DNA from: Lucifuga dentata
Taxonomy: Eukaryota; Chordata; Actinopteri; Ophidiiformes; Bythitidae
Reading direction: 5' to 3'
Assembly: GCA_014773175.1 (NCBI GenBank)
Contig: VXCM01001348.1
Span: forward strand, 41,659 to 105,658
Length of the DNA: 64,000 bases
In this document: positions 12,881-24,616 of the stretch, piece by piece
Numbering within the stretch: the first letter of the stretch is position 1
How the letters are laid out: every line of letters begins with the position of its first letter
Notes under the pieces: model-generated
Seen by the model: only the letters and a program-made list of their open reading frames with translations
Database searches by the model: none
What the model was told of the DNA's origin: nothing
Translations under genes and position numbers: made by a program

Positions 12881-13482
12881 CATTGACAAACATACAGTAT
12901 CTGTGAATTGGTGTAAAAATGACATATTATACTTGGTCTTTCCGTCTCCATTTTTTCCTTCAATGAAAACTCCTTTGAAGCAGACAAGTTACACGATCGC
13001 AGTCCTGTGATCCCACATCATGCCTCCTTTTCAGCTGAAACTGATCCAGGCTTTATGGAACTGAGAGATTCACCACAGTGACAGTGTTTACACAGTGGGG
13101 TCTGCATGGCAGATCTCTGCATGGAAGCACAGGCCAGCATCAATCAACCGCACACAGAAAGCCACCAGCCATCAGGACCAACCACTGTTCAGAGTGATTA
13201 TCAGGGTAGCTTTTACATCATTAGCCCAAACCCCTGCCCCTTTAACCCCCGATGACCAAGACTTGGCAAGCCACTGCTGAAATGTCTTGGCCAACATAAC
13301 CATGGACCCACGTAACACCAAACAATTTCACCCTGTTTGCCGTAGGGTATTTACAGCAATGTGCAGAAAGGAAAAAACAGAACTAAAGATGAAGCCCGTG
13401 AACGACAGGTCAGTATCAGAGCATGTGATTGAACTAATTGAAATCACCATCCATGATTGGACACACAGGCCAATTGGCCTTA
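12881..13482. other. 600-bp spacer between two inverted transposon copies
   Basis: Unique-looking sequence with no recognisable gene or repeat. It lies between oppositely oriented copies of the same element, so it would be the loop of a large potential hairpin. Confidence 0.5.
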
Positions 13483-14146
13483 TACTCTAACGCCCAAAAG
13501 TTTAGAATCACCTGTCATTTAAGTAGTTCCTGCTATTTTACTCAATAAACAGTGATTTTTTTTTTTTTTTTTTTTNTTTTTTTTTTTTTTTTTTTTATTA
13601 TTATATGAGACAACACCAAAACATATTTTAAGATGTTTTATTTACTATTTCAAATATTTGGGGAAAGAAAAGTTTTTGAATGATTTTACTGATTTTAATC
13701 ATTTTATGATTTTGTTTCATTTTAGTGATTTCTCATCAAAGAGATTTAATCTCTGTTTTGTAAATATGATGCATCAGTTTCTAGAGCATTAGGAAATAAT
13801 CTAGAATTTTCTAATAATCTCTGGAACCACATACAGCTTCTCTACATGAATTTAGAATCATCTACAACTCATGTCAGNCTAATAATCTCTGGAACCACAT
13901 ACAGCTTCTCTACATGAATTTAGAATCATCTACAACTCATGTCAGGATTCTGGACAGTTGTAAAATGTCTTAATTTTTTGCAGTTTCTTGCAAATGATTT
14001 TAAACCTGTAGATGCAAAATACTAACAGACAAAGTAGAATCATTTTATACATACATACATATGAAACAAAACTAGTTTGACATGACTAGAAACATTGATT
14101 CTGTGAGCAAATCACAAGTGATTCCAAAGTTTTGGGTGGTCGTGTA
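13483..14146 (-). mobile_element. Tc1/mariner-like non-autonomous element, arm B (inverted)
   Basis: Reverse-complement relative of 12430-12880. It starts TACTCTAACGCCCAAAAGTT after a TA, ends GTTTTGGGTGGTCGTGTA, and has TA at both edges. Shared internal blocks include the antisense of ATTCATGTAGAGAAGCTGTA and TTTCTCATCAAAGAG. It contains a T-run join with N at 13576 and an exact 67-bp duplication around N 13878, so its real length is shorter than shown. No transposase. Confidence 0.68.
13811..13945. repeat. artefactual 67-bp direct duplication around N 13878
   Basis: 13811-13877 and 13879-13945 are identical and separated by one N. The sister copy at 12430-12880 has the segment once. Confidence 0.93.
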
Positions 14147-15490
14147 TTTCATGCCAGCATCAGTCACTGTGTGATGATGCTAAGGGCAGCCTGCGGTCGC
14201 ATGGCTGTCACGAGTTTACAGAGGCGGCAATCAGAGAGGAGCTTCACCAGCGTCATCGCCACTCTGCGCCTCCATCGCTGCTCCTTCACAAGGACACCGA
14301 TGATATGGACTGGAGCGAGCTCCGAGCCCTAACCTCCAGCCTCTGGACTGAGTCTAGAGCATTCTCACCTCCCAGGAGGCTGCCCATAAGCCAGCGTTAA
14401 TGGCGACTGCTCCACAGAGCCACGCCAGTGCCCCCCTCCCCCCCCCAAACACTCCACCCCAGGGCTGCACACATTAATGCTACACTAATTAGCAAAGGAG
14501 CTGACCAACCAATTATGTACAGTTCAGTCAAGATTCAGAGGCTAAAGGTCAGAGCAGTGCTGCGTCACACACTTTAAACGGATCTAAATATACAAATGAG
14601 TGGGCTGTGGGGTCGCAGGCTGTGGGGTCACACATTGTTTCCTAAACCCAGAAACCACTCGAGTGTAATACAACACCAACAAGGTGCATTTTGACCTCGC
14701 TAATTCAATCACGCTCTATTTATACCTGCTGCATTACGCTGTGTACATTCAGCAGCATCCTGACGATTTAGCCATCAAACTACGCAGCAGTTTGCGCTCA
14801 GGCTGGATGTGGAAAAAAAAAAAAAAAAAANAAAAAAAAAAAAAAAAAGAAATGTTGTTTGCTAAATGAATTACACAATAGCATCTGAGTTGCCAGCAGC
14901 AACCTCCTGGTAGGAGAGATTCCCTATCTCAAATATTAAGGCACTGTGTGATTATTACATGACAGATTCATCTAGTTGTTGTCTATTGCTAATGTTTAAT
15001 GCAATGTAAATTATTAGCAAATATGTAAACAAGACATCCTATTAGTGAAATGTATTTCTTCCTGACTGGGGAAGGAAGACTGAATTAAAGCGTTAACCGT
15101 AATGTATTCTTTCCTGGATGTTTCGATGTGACAAATTAGCAGCTTTATTTATTGTTTTTATATTTTGTGCTTCATTAAAGACACAAAATACAATGACCCA
15201 TTTCTGCCACATGCTTTTGTTAGGGGTTGTCAAACACTTAGGCTGTGTGAATAGCCAATCACAGCAGGGATAACTCACTGACAAATCTGACAGAACACAC
15301 GGCTTTGTTTGAATTTACTGAACGACGACTCGCCAAGCCTTGTCACCACATGCTTAAATGATCTATACAAGGCAGATGTAAGTGGGGAAAAGGTGCCAGT
15401 GGGCTGTAAATGGTCCATATTCACGGCTGTAGATTCCTGGGTAAGAACAAAAAGTTGAACGAGAAAAACAGTCATGAAACTAGAATGGCA
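14147..15490. other. non-coding interval, no gene seen
   Basis: Contains a C-rich stretch at 14430-14460, AATTAGC and ACCAATTATG motifs near 14487-14516 in otherwise unique DNA, and an A-run/N/A-run join at 14813-14849. No frame has a domain and I find no element ends. Confidence 0.5.
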
Positions 15491-15497
15491 CTTTGCA

Positions 15498-16070
15498 TAC
15501 CTCCGCTAGGTCTGAACAAGCTGAGACAAAATTAGCCTCGTTCTAATAAAACACAGGGCTAAACAGAAACAAACAGCTATAATAATCCTAATATTTTTCT
15601 GGATCTTTCTCCATAACTGCTAAAGATACATAAAAACCGTTCGCATGCTACTGAATCAGCATCATTTCAGCTGCAATGTTGTTCGTTTCTGTCCCTATTT
15701 GAAACTGGACAACAATTCCATGATGCGCCTCCTGTCCAAGTGAATGTTTAGCCCACCACATCTGGATCCATATCCCGATCCAGATGAAATGGCATCTATT
15801 TGATTGTCTATCATGGGAAAAATATTCCAAAATTTTTCCTTCAGATTGATATTGATTATTTTTGACAAAATTGACAGGTAATTTAAAGAAAAAAATGCCT
15901 CCCATTGTTAAAAAAATCACTCCTGGATCAGGATTGGCAGTAAAACTCAACGAGTTCTTTGCCCCATCTTTCCACTAAATTTTGTCAAAATCTGCTCAGA
16001 ATTTCTTGAGTAAATCCTGCTAACAATCAAACAAACAATTAAACTAACAAATTAGACACAGGTGAAACAA
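15498..16070. repeat. unclassified teleost dispersed repeat, copy A
   Basis: Begins near CATACCTCCGCTAGG and ends near TAAATCCTGCTAACAATC. Its right part is related to 16300-16490 (the 'GGATCCAGA', 'TTTCATCCAAATCC' and 'TTTTGAGATATCCAGCTAA' type of sequence). It also shares a CTGGATCC / CTATCATGGGA block with 20470-20550. No coding capacity. Family name not recognised. Confidence 0.5.
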
Positions 16071-16088
16071 GAATGCACTCCAAGAGCA

Positions 16089-16518
16089 CATACCTCCACC
16101 AAGGTCAACAAAATCCCCAATTACCACCCCCCTCCCCAACACACACACACCCCATGGTAACCATCAGTAACCTTTATCACCTGAAAATTATCTGTATTTG
16201 GATCACCAGCAAAATAAGCAGATCTTCTTTTTGTTTAAATAATAAAAAAAAAAAAAAAAAAAAAAAAAAGGAGCCACCAGTCTAAATTACTTTGAAATTG
16301 GCCCATTAGTATTGATTTTTACAGGCTAATAAAAATTTCTTCTGGATCCTGGATCCAGAATTTGGTCCGGATCGCCTCAAAAATGTAATCACTTCTTCAT
16401 CACAACATTATATATCTGTCCTCCAAATTTCATCCAAATCCGTCCATACATTTTTGAGATATCCAGCTAAGAATAGCAAACAAATAAACGCCAACTTATC
16501 CTCCTTGGCGGAAGTAAA
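16089..16518. mobile_element. inverted-repeat-bounded dispersed repeat, copy B
   Basis: The left edge TACCTCCACCAAGG is inverted at the right edge as CCTTGGCGGAAGTA, giving short terminal inverted repeats on a 430-bp unit. The interior has repeated GGATCC motifs and an A-run at 16242-16269. The TACCTCCGCCAAGG edge is common in fish genomes. A fragment of the same type is at 33708-33815. Non-autonomous DNA element is the best guess; superfamily unknown. Confidence 0.5.
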
Positions 16519-16792
16519 ACGTAACTTCCTCGGCAGGATTTAAGCAAAAAAAAAAAAAAGAAAAAAAAAGTAATCATACTTGGCTTCAAAGGAAATTGTC
16601 ATATTAAGGAGATTCTGTTCTAAGCAGCCTTCACTGACAAATGAATCTTCATTTACTTCTGGCGTTATCTGAAGCTGATATTAGAAGAATAAGCTCGTTA
16701 CGGAGTGGAACGCTCAAACTTTGCGTCTGGCTGTAACCAGGGGAAATCTGCTCTGAGTATTTCTGAAACACACCCACAACCCAATTAGCAGC

Positions 16793-16920
16793 GATGTTTA
16801 AAAGACCAGACTTTGTGACCAGAAGGTTGGAATCCCATCTGGGACGTGACTGTGTATCTAAGGTACTTAACCCGAACTGCCTCAGTAAATATCCAGCTGT
16901 ATTAGCAGATAGAAGACATG
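16793..16920 (+). mobile_element. tRNA-derived SINE fragment
   Basis: AGAAGGTTGGAATCCCATCT near 16821 has the spacing and form of a degenerate pol III B box (consensus GGTTCGAATCC). It is followed by TACTTAACCCGAACTGCCTC and AGTAAATATCCAGCTGTAT, the body of a widespread teleost SINE. The head is truncated and no poly(A) tail or target duplication is clear. Confidence 0.6.
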
Positions 16921-16924
16921 CAAT

Positions 16925-17470
16925 GGAAACATGCTCTTATGGACCTTTTTATGGTCCTCTTCATATGGAATTTAATGGGCGACATGAGCGCGCTGTCAGT
17001 TTTGTGGCTCTCTGCAAATAACTTCAATAACTTTGCACAAATGAAAAGTTCGCCGCCATAAAACTAGCGCCAGCAGAAGGCTATGTATTATCCCAGAGGC
17101 GACCATTACTGAGCCTTTGTCCTAACGGGATCCACAGTTCAGTCTATCGGGCTGCGATCATTTGTATTCCGTCCGCGCAGCGCTGATCATCTGCCACCAT
17201 CTGCATAGTTTTACTGCCTGTGATCATGGTGCTGTTCTGAGGGCTGTCATTATGCTTTACAGCATTGTTAAAGCCTGCCTCGGCGCGGCTTCTGAAGAAA
17301 TGGCTCGTTCAAACATTGCTCTCCCCTCTGCTTCCCCGTATATGTCTGGATCAAGGGTTACAAAACACATCTCTTCTCTGCACAGAAGCGCCTAAAGACA
17401 AATCTGACCAGGACGCTGCGGAGCCGCTGAGGGCCGGCAGGAATTTTAAAAGCTTTCCATTTTTTTCAGA
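16925..17470. promoter_or_regulatory. candidate conserved non-coding element
   Basis: Non-repetitive block with a GGACC-TTTTTAT-GGTCC hairpin at 16941-16957, CCATAAAA near 17056, and GATCATTTGTATTCC near 17157. Open frames here overlap on different phases and have no domain, so I read it as regulatory rather than coding. Inference only. Confidence 0.27.
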
Positions 17471-18409
17471 GCTGTGAGATATAAGAGACTGTTTGCTTTT
17501 TTATTCTTTTTAACAAGCCGCGTAGACAGACAACATACACAGATAAAATACAAAACATAAAATACAGCCTCAATAATCACCCAGGCCCACATATTGTATA
17601 GACTGTAAATTCCCTCAATGTAAAAATTACAACAAGCTCTGGGAAATGGCGTGGAATGAAATATTCCCCTTTCTGCGTAGATAAATCATGTCTTTTAGCA
17701 TGCTTTGAAGACAAAAAAAAAAAAAANAAAAAAAAAAAAAAAACATATAATATGAATAATGACTTTTCAATGATTTAATGTCGAAGTCGACTTCCTTTCC
17801 GGAGTCCCAGGTGAGAACACTTTGCATATTGTTGTGAATAACATCCGTTTGTGTGAAGAGGAGAATGTAGCATCGCCCCTTTGGCGATGTAAAGCAATCT
17901 TTCTGCGCGACTCGCGTAGCTCCAGGTGATCACTTCATATTCCTAACGTCAGAGTGAAATAAAGGCCAGGCGATAGCATTATTCAGTCAACTCATTTGTA
18001 ACAGGGGTGTTAATCAAGCTGAGAATGTCAAACTCAACCTCTCTGTTGCTGTTTTCACGCATTTGATTTATGATGAGATGGTTTTTTTGTTTTTTGAGGA
18101 ATAAGATCTTATTAGTAATGTGATGCTAACAGCTGAGTTCTTGCAAAGGAAGTCTGAATGAAATGTGTGCATTATGAAAGCAGAGTAGGTTTTCTTTTTT
18201 TGAAAATTGAGATTTGAAAATTGAAAATTACACACCAGCTTGCAATAATGCTTGTCTCAAAAATGCATTTTTTTGCATTATGTTCTTCTGGTTGGGCCAA
18301 TGTGAAATAGCTGTGTTCTTATTAATGTGTTCACATGCACTCTTCATGATCAAATAGGCTGACCAGATGTCCTGTTTCTCCTGGGACAGTCCTTTATTTT
18401 AGATCCTTC
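17471..18409. other. non-coding interval with an A-run join
   Basis: A-run/N/A-run at 17713-17743. The last 50 bp (18360-18409) contain GACCAGATGTCCTG and GGGACAGTCCT, a motif pair seen in an old fish dispersed repeat, into which TTAA copy 3 inserted. No gene seen. Confidence 0.45.
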
Positions 18410-19029
18410 TTAAAGGACCATACCAGCCATTTTGCATGTTTGAGCCTAATATAGTCAATTTTCAAACACGTAAGGTTATTGACAATCATTTTCCACAGCA
18501 TAAAAGGAAGGATAAAGGATAAAACTGTATTTCAGCTTTCCTGATATTTTGCAAAATCTCTTAATCTTTCAAAATCAAATATTCAAACGATACACCCACC
18601 CTAAAAATTGATGATTTGCCTGCTAATAGTTACACAGCCTTATAAAGTCACGGTCGTTTAAATTTTTCGATAAACACAGGTCGTCTTTTGGGACTATATT
18701 TCCCGGTGGAGGCATATCATTCACTCCACAATTTTTATTGCACTTAAATGATAAAATTAGGAAACTTTGGGGGAAAAAACCCACCTGAATACATGTGTTT
18801 TTCACAATGATGGATTAGCTATCCCAAGAACATTTCAATTATCAACAAGTTGATTTTTAATAGTGTACCAGAATGAACTGAAACCAATGGCGGTCTGGAA
18901 GGTAGGAAAAACACTTTTAATTCACAGTTCCAGTAGTATGCTTTGGGAAATGATTGTCAGTAACGTTATGTATATGAAAATTGAATATATTAGGCTCAAA
19001 CATGCAAAATGGCTGGTATGGTCCTTTAA
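18410..19029 (-). mobile_element. TTAA-flanked non-autonomous transposon (copy 3)
   Basis: TTAA at 18410-18413 and 19026-19029 bracket terminal inverted repeats starting AGGACCATACCAGCC and ending GGCTGGTATGGTCCT. The interior is in reverse order relative to copies 2, 4, 5 and 6 (CTGCTAATAGTTACACAGCC comes first). A long open frame that starts inside this copy and runs out through a T-run into the downstream LTR is accidental. Confidence 0.9.
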
Positions 19030-19350
19030 GTTTAAACGAGCTTGCAGCTTCAATGAAGAACTTCAAATGGAATTTAAATTCATAAAAAGAGTTAGCTTGT
19101 TTGCTTCTGACTCCAGCAAAGTATTTTTTGTATATATTTTGTGCATATTTTTCATCGCACACAGAGGCTACAGTGATGTATTGCAGCACAACACTAAAAA
19201 GTACACAGAAGCAGAGAAGAGGAAGTGCACTACTCCACATGTTTCTGGATTTTTTTTTTTTTTTTTTTTTNTTTTTTTTTTTTTTTTTTTGAGACAAAAT
19301 TTGGAATCTGATCAGTTGTACGCAAATAAAGGAGTTTTTGCTTCTAACTC

Positions 19351-19828
19351 TGTCACAGTTCTGCACGTCTGGTCAGCCACTCACCTGCCATTTCTGCCCG
19401 CCTGGTCTTCTGTTCCTCACCTCCGTTCATCAGCCTGATTCATTTCAGGTTCGGACGCTGTCACCAATTAGTACCAATCAAGCATGGATTTAAACCCCAG
19501 TCTCACACTCACCCTTTGCCAGATTGTTCTTTGCCATCCCCGATGCGAGACATTCCAGCGTTCATTTGTGGACTGACCTTCTGTTACCGACTCGGCCTGT
19601 TTTGGACTATTCTGCTCGTCGCCCCCCTGGTCACCACCTCTGCCTTCTGTCCCCGACTCCGATTCCAGTCTCTGCGTTTGGACTCTTTGTTTGACTGTGT
19701 CAGTGTAGGCACTTTGTCCTGCCAGTTTTTCTGCCTGCCTCTGTGTTGGACTGAGAGCTCTATTAAAGAACTTCACTTGTCAGAGTTGTACTGTGTGCTG
19801 CATTTGGGTCCAAACCCCACCTGTCACA
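19351..19828. mobile_element. solo LTR of an LTR retrotransposon (gypsy-like)
   Basis: A 478-bp unit begins TGTCACAGTTCTGC and ends CACCTGTCACA, i.e. TG...CA, and is flanked by a perfect 5-bp duplication AACTC (19346-19350 and 19829-19833). It is pyrimidine-rich, with a poly(A)-signal-like ATTAAA near 19763 shortly before the 3' end and CTGCATTTGGGTCC near 19799, a motif I associate with fish gypsy LTRs. No gag-pol sequence lies beside it, so it is most likely the product of recombination between two LTRs. The superfamily call is tentative; the solo-LTR structure is firm. Confidence 0.82.
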
Positions 19829-19833
19829 AACTC

Positions 19834-21469
19834 TGTTGTTTGCAGGCATATGTAGTTTCCAATCCAGTGACTGCACAACTAAACAAGAGACTCTATGAGT
19901 CAAAATTTTTCTCAATACATCACAGGAAGGTTCAGGTGCCCTAATTAGAAGTCATACTTATTTATTTATTTAATGAATAGACTTACTCAATGATAACAGA
20001 CACAAATAGTATCATTTCTAACACGTTGGCTGCTTGTTATGACTTTGTGTTGTCTGGGATTTGTGACAGCGGTTGGTGAGGTTCTGCTTCTGTCGTGCAT
20101 TTAACTTTCCCTAATCTGGTCAGCCTATAATCAAACCTTTGACATCATGGAGACTTTCAGTCTTCACAATACTAACATTAGTATCAAGTCATAAATCTGA
20201 GTAAACTAATAACCCAACCAGTCACTAAGTACCACAGTGTGAATTAAGAATACACCAATCTCATTTTTTTGTGATATTATTGTGATAATTAATTGACTCC
20301 CAAGATTTGTTAATAACAAATTTTTCATAACTGTTGCCAGTGTGTCATGTGAATATGTCTTCAGCACTATGGAATTTAATGCAAACTCTTTCTATAGAAA
20401 TGATGCTGCAAACCTGTTTTTATTTAAAAATATATACCAACAGAGTAGTCAGCATACAAAGTCTCGTTTTAAAAAAATATATATCTGGATCCAGATCCAA
20501 ATTGCACCTATTGATAGTCTATTATGGGATAAATATGCCTGATTTTTGTCTTTGAGACTAATGTATTGTGTGCTAAAAATAATAAAATAAACACTGCTGG
20601 AAAAAAAAAACCACAACTTCTGCTGTGGAAGAGATTAAAATAGTGGTCTTAAAAATGTCTTGTGACCTGTTCTGCATATTAGGTGACTGAAAGAGTAATT
20701 AAATTATATACTGTATGTTAAGTTATTAAATTGAAGGAACAGAAGAACAAATATGTTAGACAGGGTAAAATGGTCAGCAAACTGCAATCTGACTTGAAAA
20801 TATTTGTAGAAAGTTTAAAGACAGAGACATAAAAAGGGGGGTAATGGCGGGGNCGGGTTGCTGGTAAGCTGTACTGATTTCTAAAATACATTGTAAAAGG
20901 TCCCATGTCTAACTTCAGTTTGACAGCTGGATTTGTGAACGCTTTCAACTACTCCGGAACACAAGCGCTGAGATAAACTCCTGACAAGCCTGAGCTGGTG
21001 TGGACTGAGCTAAGAGGGCCTTAAGGAGGCATTCAGAACTGCTGGAAGATTCCGTTTCCACCAGTGTGGAGGGCCGACCCTTAGGCCGCGACCGTTAACG
21101 GTATGGGAGGATGCTGGAAAACGCTTGGCCTAAATTTGCATGCAAAAAAAGCACCGACGGCAGCTTGAGATAACGAGACAACAGAAGGGGAGGAAGAGGC
21201 AGGCTGGAAGAGTCAGCAGCATCTTTATCATGGAAAAGTCAGAAAATGAAAACTCCGCCTATAGGTAATTATAGCTAATTAACCAAGTTTTGTCTTGAGA
21301 AATGAATTCAGGGCAAAAGGGAATAGTTAGATTCAATATTCCCTAAAGACTGTCTTCAAAGCTTTAAACTAAGGAGATGAATGCATCAGAAATAATAATA
21401 ATAATGTGCACGTGTTTGTCACTGCTGGCGGCTTCGGTTTGCTCTCGCTTCCTCTCCAATAGCAACTAT

Positions 21470-21471
<2 letters not shown>
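19834..21471. other. non-coding interval, mixed unique DNA
   Basis: Holds a repeat fragment at 20470-20550 (CTGGATCCAGATCC, GGGATAAATATGCC) related to 15498-16070, an N at 20853, and from 20940 onward a G+C-richer unique block with AAATTTGCATGCA near 21132 (octamer-like). No gene recognised. Confidence 0.45.

Positions 21472-21511
<40 letters not shown>
21472..21511. repeat. (GT)n microsatellite
   Basis: Pure GT run of about 20 units. Confidence 0.97.
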
Positions 21512-21513
<2 letters not shown>

Positions 21514-21600
21514 TTAATATCCACTGTGCAGGAATGATACTTTAAATGAGACTAAACTCCCCAATCACAATCAGCATAACTGAAAATACAACAAAGAGTA

Positions 21601-22185
21601 TTAAAGGACCATACCACCCAATTTGCATGTTTGAGCCTAATATTCAATTTTAACACATGTAAGGTTATTGACAATCATTTCCCAAAGCATACTACTGGAA
21701 CGGTGAATTAAAAATGTTTTTCCTACCTTCCAGACCACCATTGGTTTCAGTTCATTCTGGTACGCTATTAAAATCAACTTGTTGATACTTGGAACGTTCT
21801 TGGAATAGATAATCCATCATCACCAACAAGACACATTCAGGTTTTTCCAAAATTTTGCAATTATAGCTTTTAAGCGCAATAAAAAGTGTGGAGTGAATGT
21901 ACGTCTCCACCAGAAAATATAGTCGCAAAAGAAGACCTGCATTTATTGAAAAATTTAAATGACTGTGACTTCATAAGGCTGCGTAACTATTAGCAGGTGA
22001 AACATCAATTTTTAAGGTGGGCGTATCACTTGAATATTTGATTTTGAAAGATTAAGAGATTTTGCAAAATATCAGGAAAGCTGAAATATGGTTTTATTCT
22101 TTGGGAAATGGTTGTCAGTAACATAATGTATGAAAATTGAATACATTACGCTCAAACATGCAAAATGGGTGGTATGGTCCTTTCA
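21601..22185 (+). mobile_element. TTAA-flanked non-autonomous transposon (copy 4)
   Basis: Left TTAA at 21601-21604; the right site has mutated to TTCA (22182-22185). Termini AGGACCATACCACCC and GGGTGGTATGGTCCT. At 585 bp with no N inside, this is the cleanest measure of the family length. Plus orientation (CCACCATTGGTTTCAGTTC near the left end). Confidence 0.9.
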
Positions 22186-22209
22186 GGAAGAATACTTAAG
22201 AATAAAGAC

Positions 22210-22245
<36 letters not shown>
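22210..22245. repeat. (CA)n microsatellite
   Basis: CA run of about 18 units, 25 bp beyond TTAA copy 4. Confidence 0.97.
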
Positions 22246-22250
<5 letters not shown>

Positions 22251-24072
22251 TTTCCCAACTTCCATTAGTTCCATCAATGACATCTGCCATTACTAATCAA
22301 ACTTCTTGACAAACTGTCTGTCTTCCGGGCCACCCCTGATGATGAGATGAGCTGAAGTTTATTTTTTTTAACACATCGTCCAAGTCAGAAAGACAGCCAC
22401 ATTCATCTCCGCAATAATTAAACCTGCTCCCGTGACATTCTTTCAATTTATCACCGGTCAGGACAGCCGGTCTGATGTAAATGGGCTCTCACCGAGCAGC
22501 TTTCCCGCTGCTATGTCAACACACACACTCTTCAGCACTGTCGCTTTTGTCTTTCACATCACTACTTAAAGTGTTAAAAATAATTTAAAAAAGAGGAACT
22601 ACTGCATTTAAACTCAAACGCCATCGAATTTTCGCAACGATAGTTGAAGCAAGGACTGCTGGAGTTCACTCTGAAGAGCATTTCCTCTGAGGGAGTCCTC
22701 AAATATCTAAGGCCAATTCAGCATGACAATAAGCGGAGAATCACCATGGAAGTGCTCCTGATTTGAGCCCGTTAGGGTTCTTCCAGCAGCTTGTTTGCAG
22801 CGGGGCTCGGTGAGGGTTGACCCCATCTCTTGTCAACTTGAGCAGGTCTCAGACTCCAGGCCTGTCCCGTCCAACGCCCCCATCCATTTGTGGATCTTGG
22901 AGGGCTGTGGGGTCAGCTCCATTCTTACACCATCATGCCCCCTTTGCCTGGATCCTCACTCTGCCAACTCCACTTACCGTCTGCCGCCCCGTCTCCGGTC
23001 TGCAGCTACCTCCGACAGACCCTGATGCACAAGACATGTTTCCCTCTCAGTCAGCAAGAAGGATTGCGCGTTGTGTTATCTTTCACTATCAGTGCTTCTC
23101 TCTCTCTCCATTTTTTTCCCCCCTCAACTGTCTGCTCACATTGCATTTCAGCTGCGTGCTACACGACTCCGAGCCATTGCAAAGGATCACCTTCTATTAA
23201 GAGGCCTATTATCATCCCAAATCAGTTGTATTTTAGCATTTAAGTGTCGAGAGTTCACACTGAATTTTCGCAGCAACGTGCCTGAAGGTAAAGAAGGCAC
23301 ATCAGGCAGCCGCCGATAACATGCTGTCTTTTTTCTACCCTTCTCTAACAGGCTGACGGTTTGTAAAATTACAGGGGATTTCACAGGGCCAGAGTGGGGT
23401 GTGATGAAATGCTTGCTGAAGGTGTCTGGCAGTAGCAATAAATGTTCTCAACGCTCAGCCAGTGTTGTATTGTGTAACAAATATGAATCTAATCATCAGT
23501 CATTTTTGTCTTCCAGGCAACACTGAAGCCATCTCACAATCCTATTTGCAGTTTCCAGTGAAACCACAGCCTCCTATACCCTCCTAAACCCCAGGACCAN
23601 ATCCCACCCCAGGCTGTTCATCTCTAATGAAAGAGAAGATAACGCCCAGACAGTCAGGATCACACACTAAGATGCCTGCCCTACATCATGCCATTCTTTC
23701 CACCAAATACTTCACAAGATGTCACTGACATTATTTAAAGTGATTACATTTAGCAGAAGTGAATGTCATGGAGTAACACAATGGCTCTCATGGCAAATTT
23801 AGCCCTTTTGACAATCTCCCCCCACAGGTTACTGCCACTCCATCCCAGCACCGCATGCATACACGCCCACAATGTTCAGATTTTTTTTTTTTTTTTTTTT
23901 GAGACACACAGACGCGAAATGTTCTGTCTTCCATATTGTAAACACTTTACATCTGAAAACAAAGAAAACAGGAGCTTATGTTTCAACCCGAGAGGAAACA
24001 TCTGCTGTCAGGCAAGTTCATTTCAATAAGCAATATCAGCACAACAGCCCTCACTCTGTCATCTTTACATAA
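22246..24072. other. non-coding interval with candidate regulatory blocks
   Basis: 22380-22560 contains GCAATAATTAAACC and TCAATTTATCACCGG; 23180-23520 contains TAAAATTACAGGGG and TGAATCTAATCATC. Both are free of repeats and look like possible conserved regulatory DNA. The open frames over 22795-23320 overlap in three phases without any domain. An N at 23600 and a T-run at 23881-23900 complete the interval. No gene called. Confidence 0.4.
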
Positions 24073-24250
24073 GACAAGATAGGATAAGATAAGATAAGAT
24101 AAGATAAGATAAGATAAGATAAGATAAGATAAGATTTCATTGATCCCCTTGGTGGAAATTTGCATGTTACAGCAGCAGAAGTTGACAGAAAAGAAGACAA
24201 TAAATTAGAAACAGAATATAGATTTGCTAAAATGTTTTTTTACAAAAAAG
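24073..24250. repeat. (AAGAT)n pentanucleotide array plus dispersed-repeat tail
   Basis: About 12 AAGAT units (24073-24135), the first ones imperfect, are followed by TTCATTGATCCCCTTGGTGG and AAATTTGCATGTTACAGCAG, a sequence widely found in fish dispersed repeats next to such arrays. No coding content. Confidence 0.75.
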
Positions 24251-24303
24251 AATAGATACTTCTTATATTTAAATGACATTTCAATGACACAAATATACAT
24301 TTC

Positions 24304-24339
<36 letters not shown>

Positions 24340-24340
24340 T
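24304..24340. repeat. (AAT)n microsatellite
   Basis: AAT/ATA run of about 12 units. Confidence 0.96.
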
Positions 24341-24547
24341 CTCTATTTTAAAACACAGTTTGGATAAAAATGTGTAAGTCAGCTAAAATACAATACATCA
24401 AATAAGTCAGTGTACATCAAGTAATTAGTTATTAGTAATTCATAAGTAATTCAAATTCTGAAACACTAATAACAAAATGTGTTTGGTGCATAACAATAAA
24501 AAATATATATCAAAAGCATAAACACAAATGGACATGTAGACACATTA

Positions 24548-24616
24548 ACACACACACACACACACACACACACTAATTGAGTTTTTTTTTTTTTTTTANT
24601 TTTTTTTTTTTTTTTA
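24548..24616. repeat. (CA)n plus T-run/N/T-run join
   Basis: CA run at 24548-24573, then a T-run broken by AN at 24598-24599 and a second T-run; another scaffold join at a homopolymer. Confidence 0.9.

Noticed and set aside
16793..16920. Functional tRNA gene
   Set aside because: Only a B-box-like motif is present; there is no cloverleaf, and the following sequence is SINE body.
18863..19438. Plus-strand open frame of about 190 codons
   Set aside because: It runs from the inside of TTAA copy 3 through its right terminus, across a T-run with an N, and into the solo LTR; no domain, clearly a chance fusion.
22795..23320. Overlapping plus-strand frames suggesting a gene
   Set aside because: Three phases are open over the same C/T-rich DNA, which is a composition effect; none has a domain or consistent splice sites.
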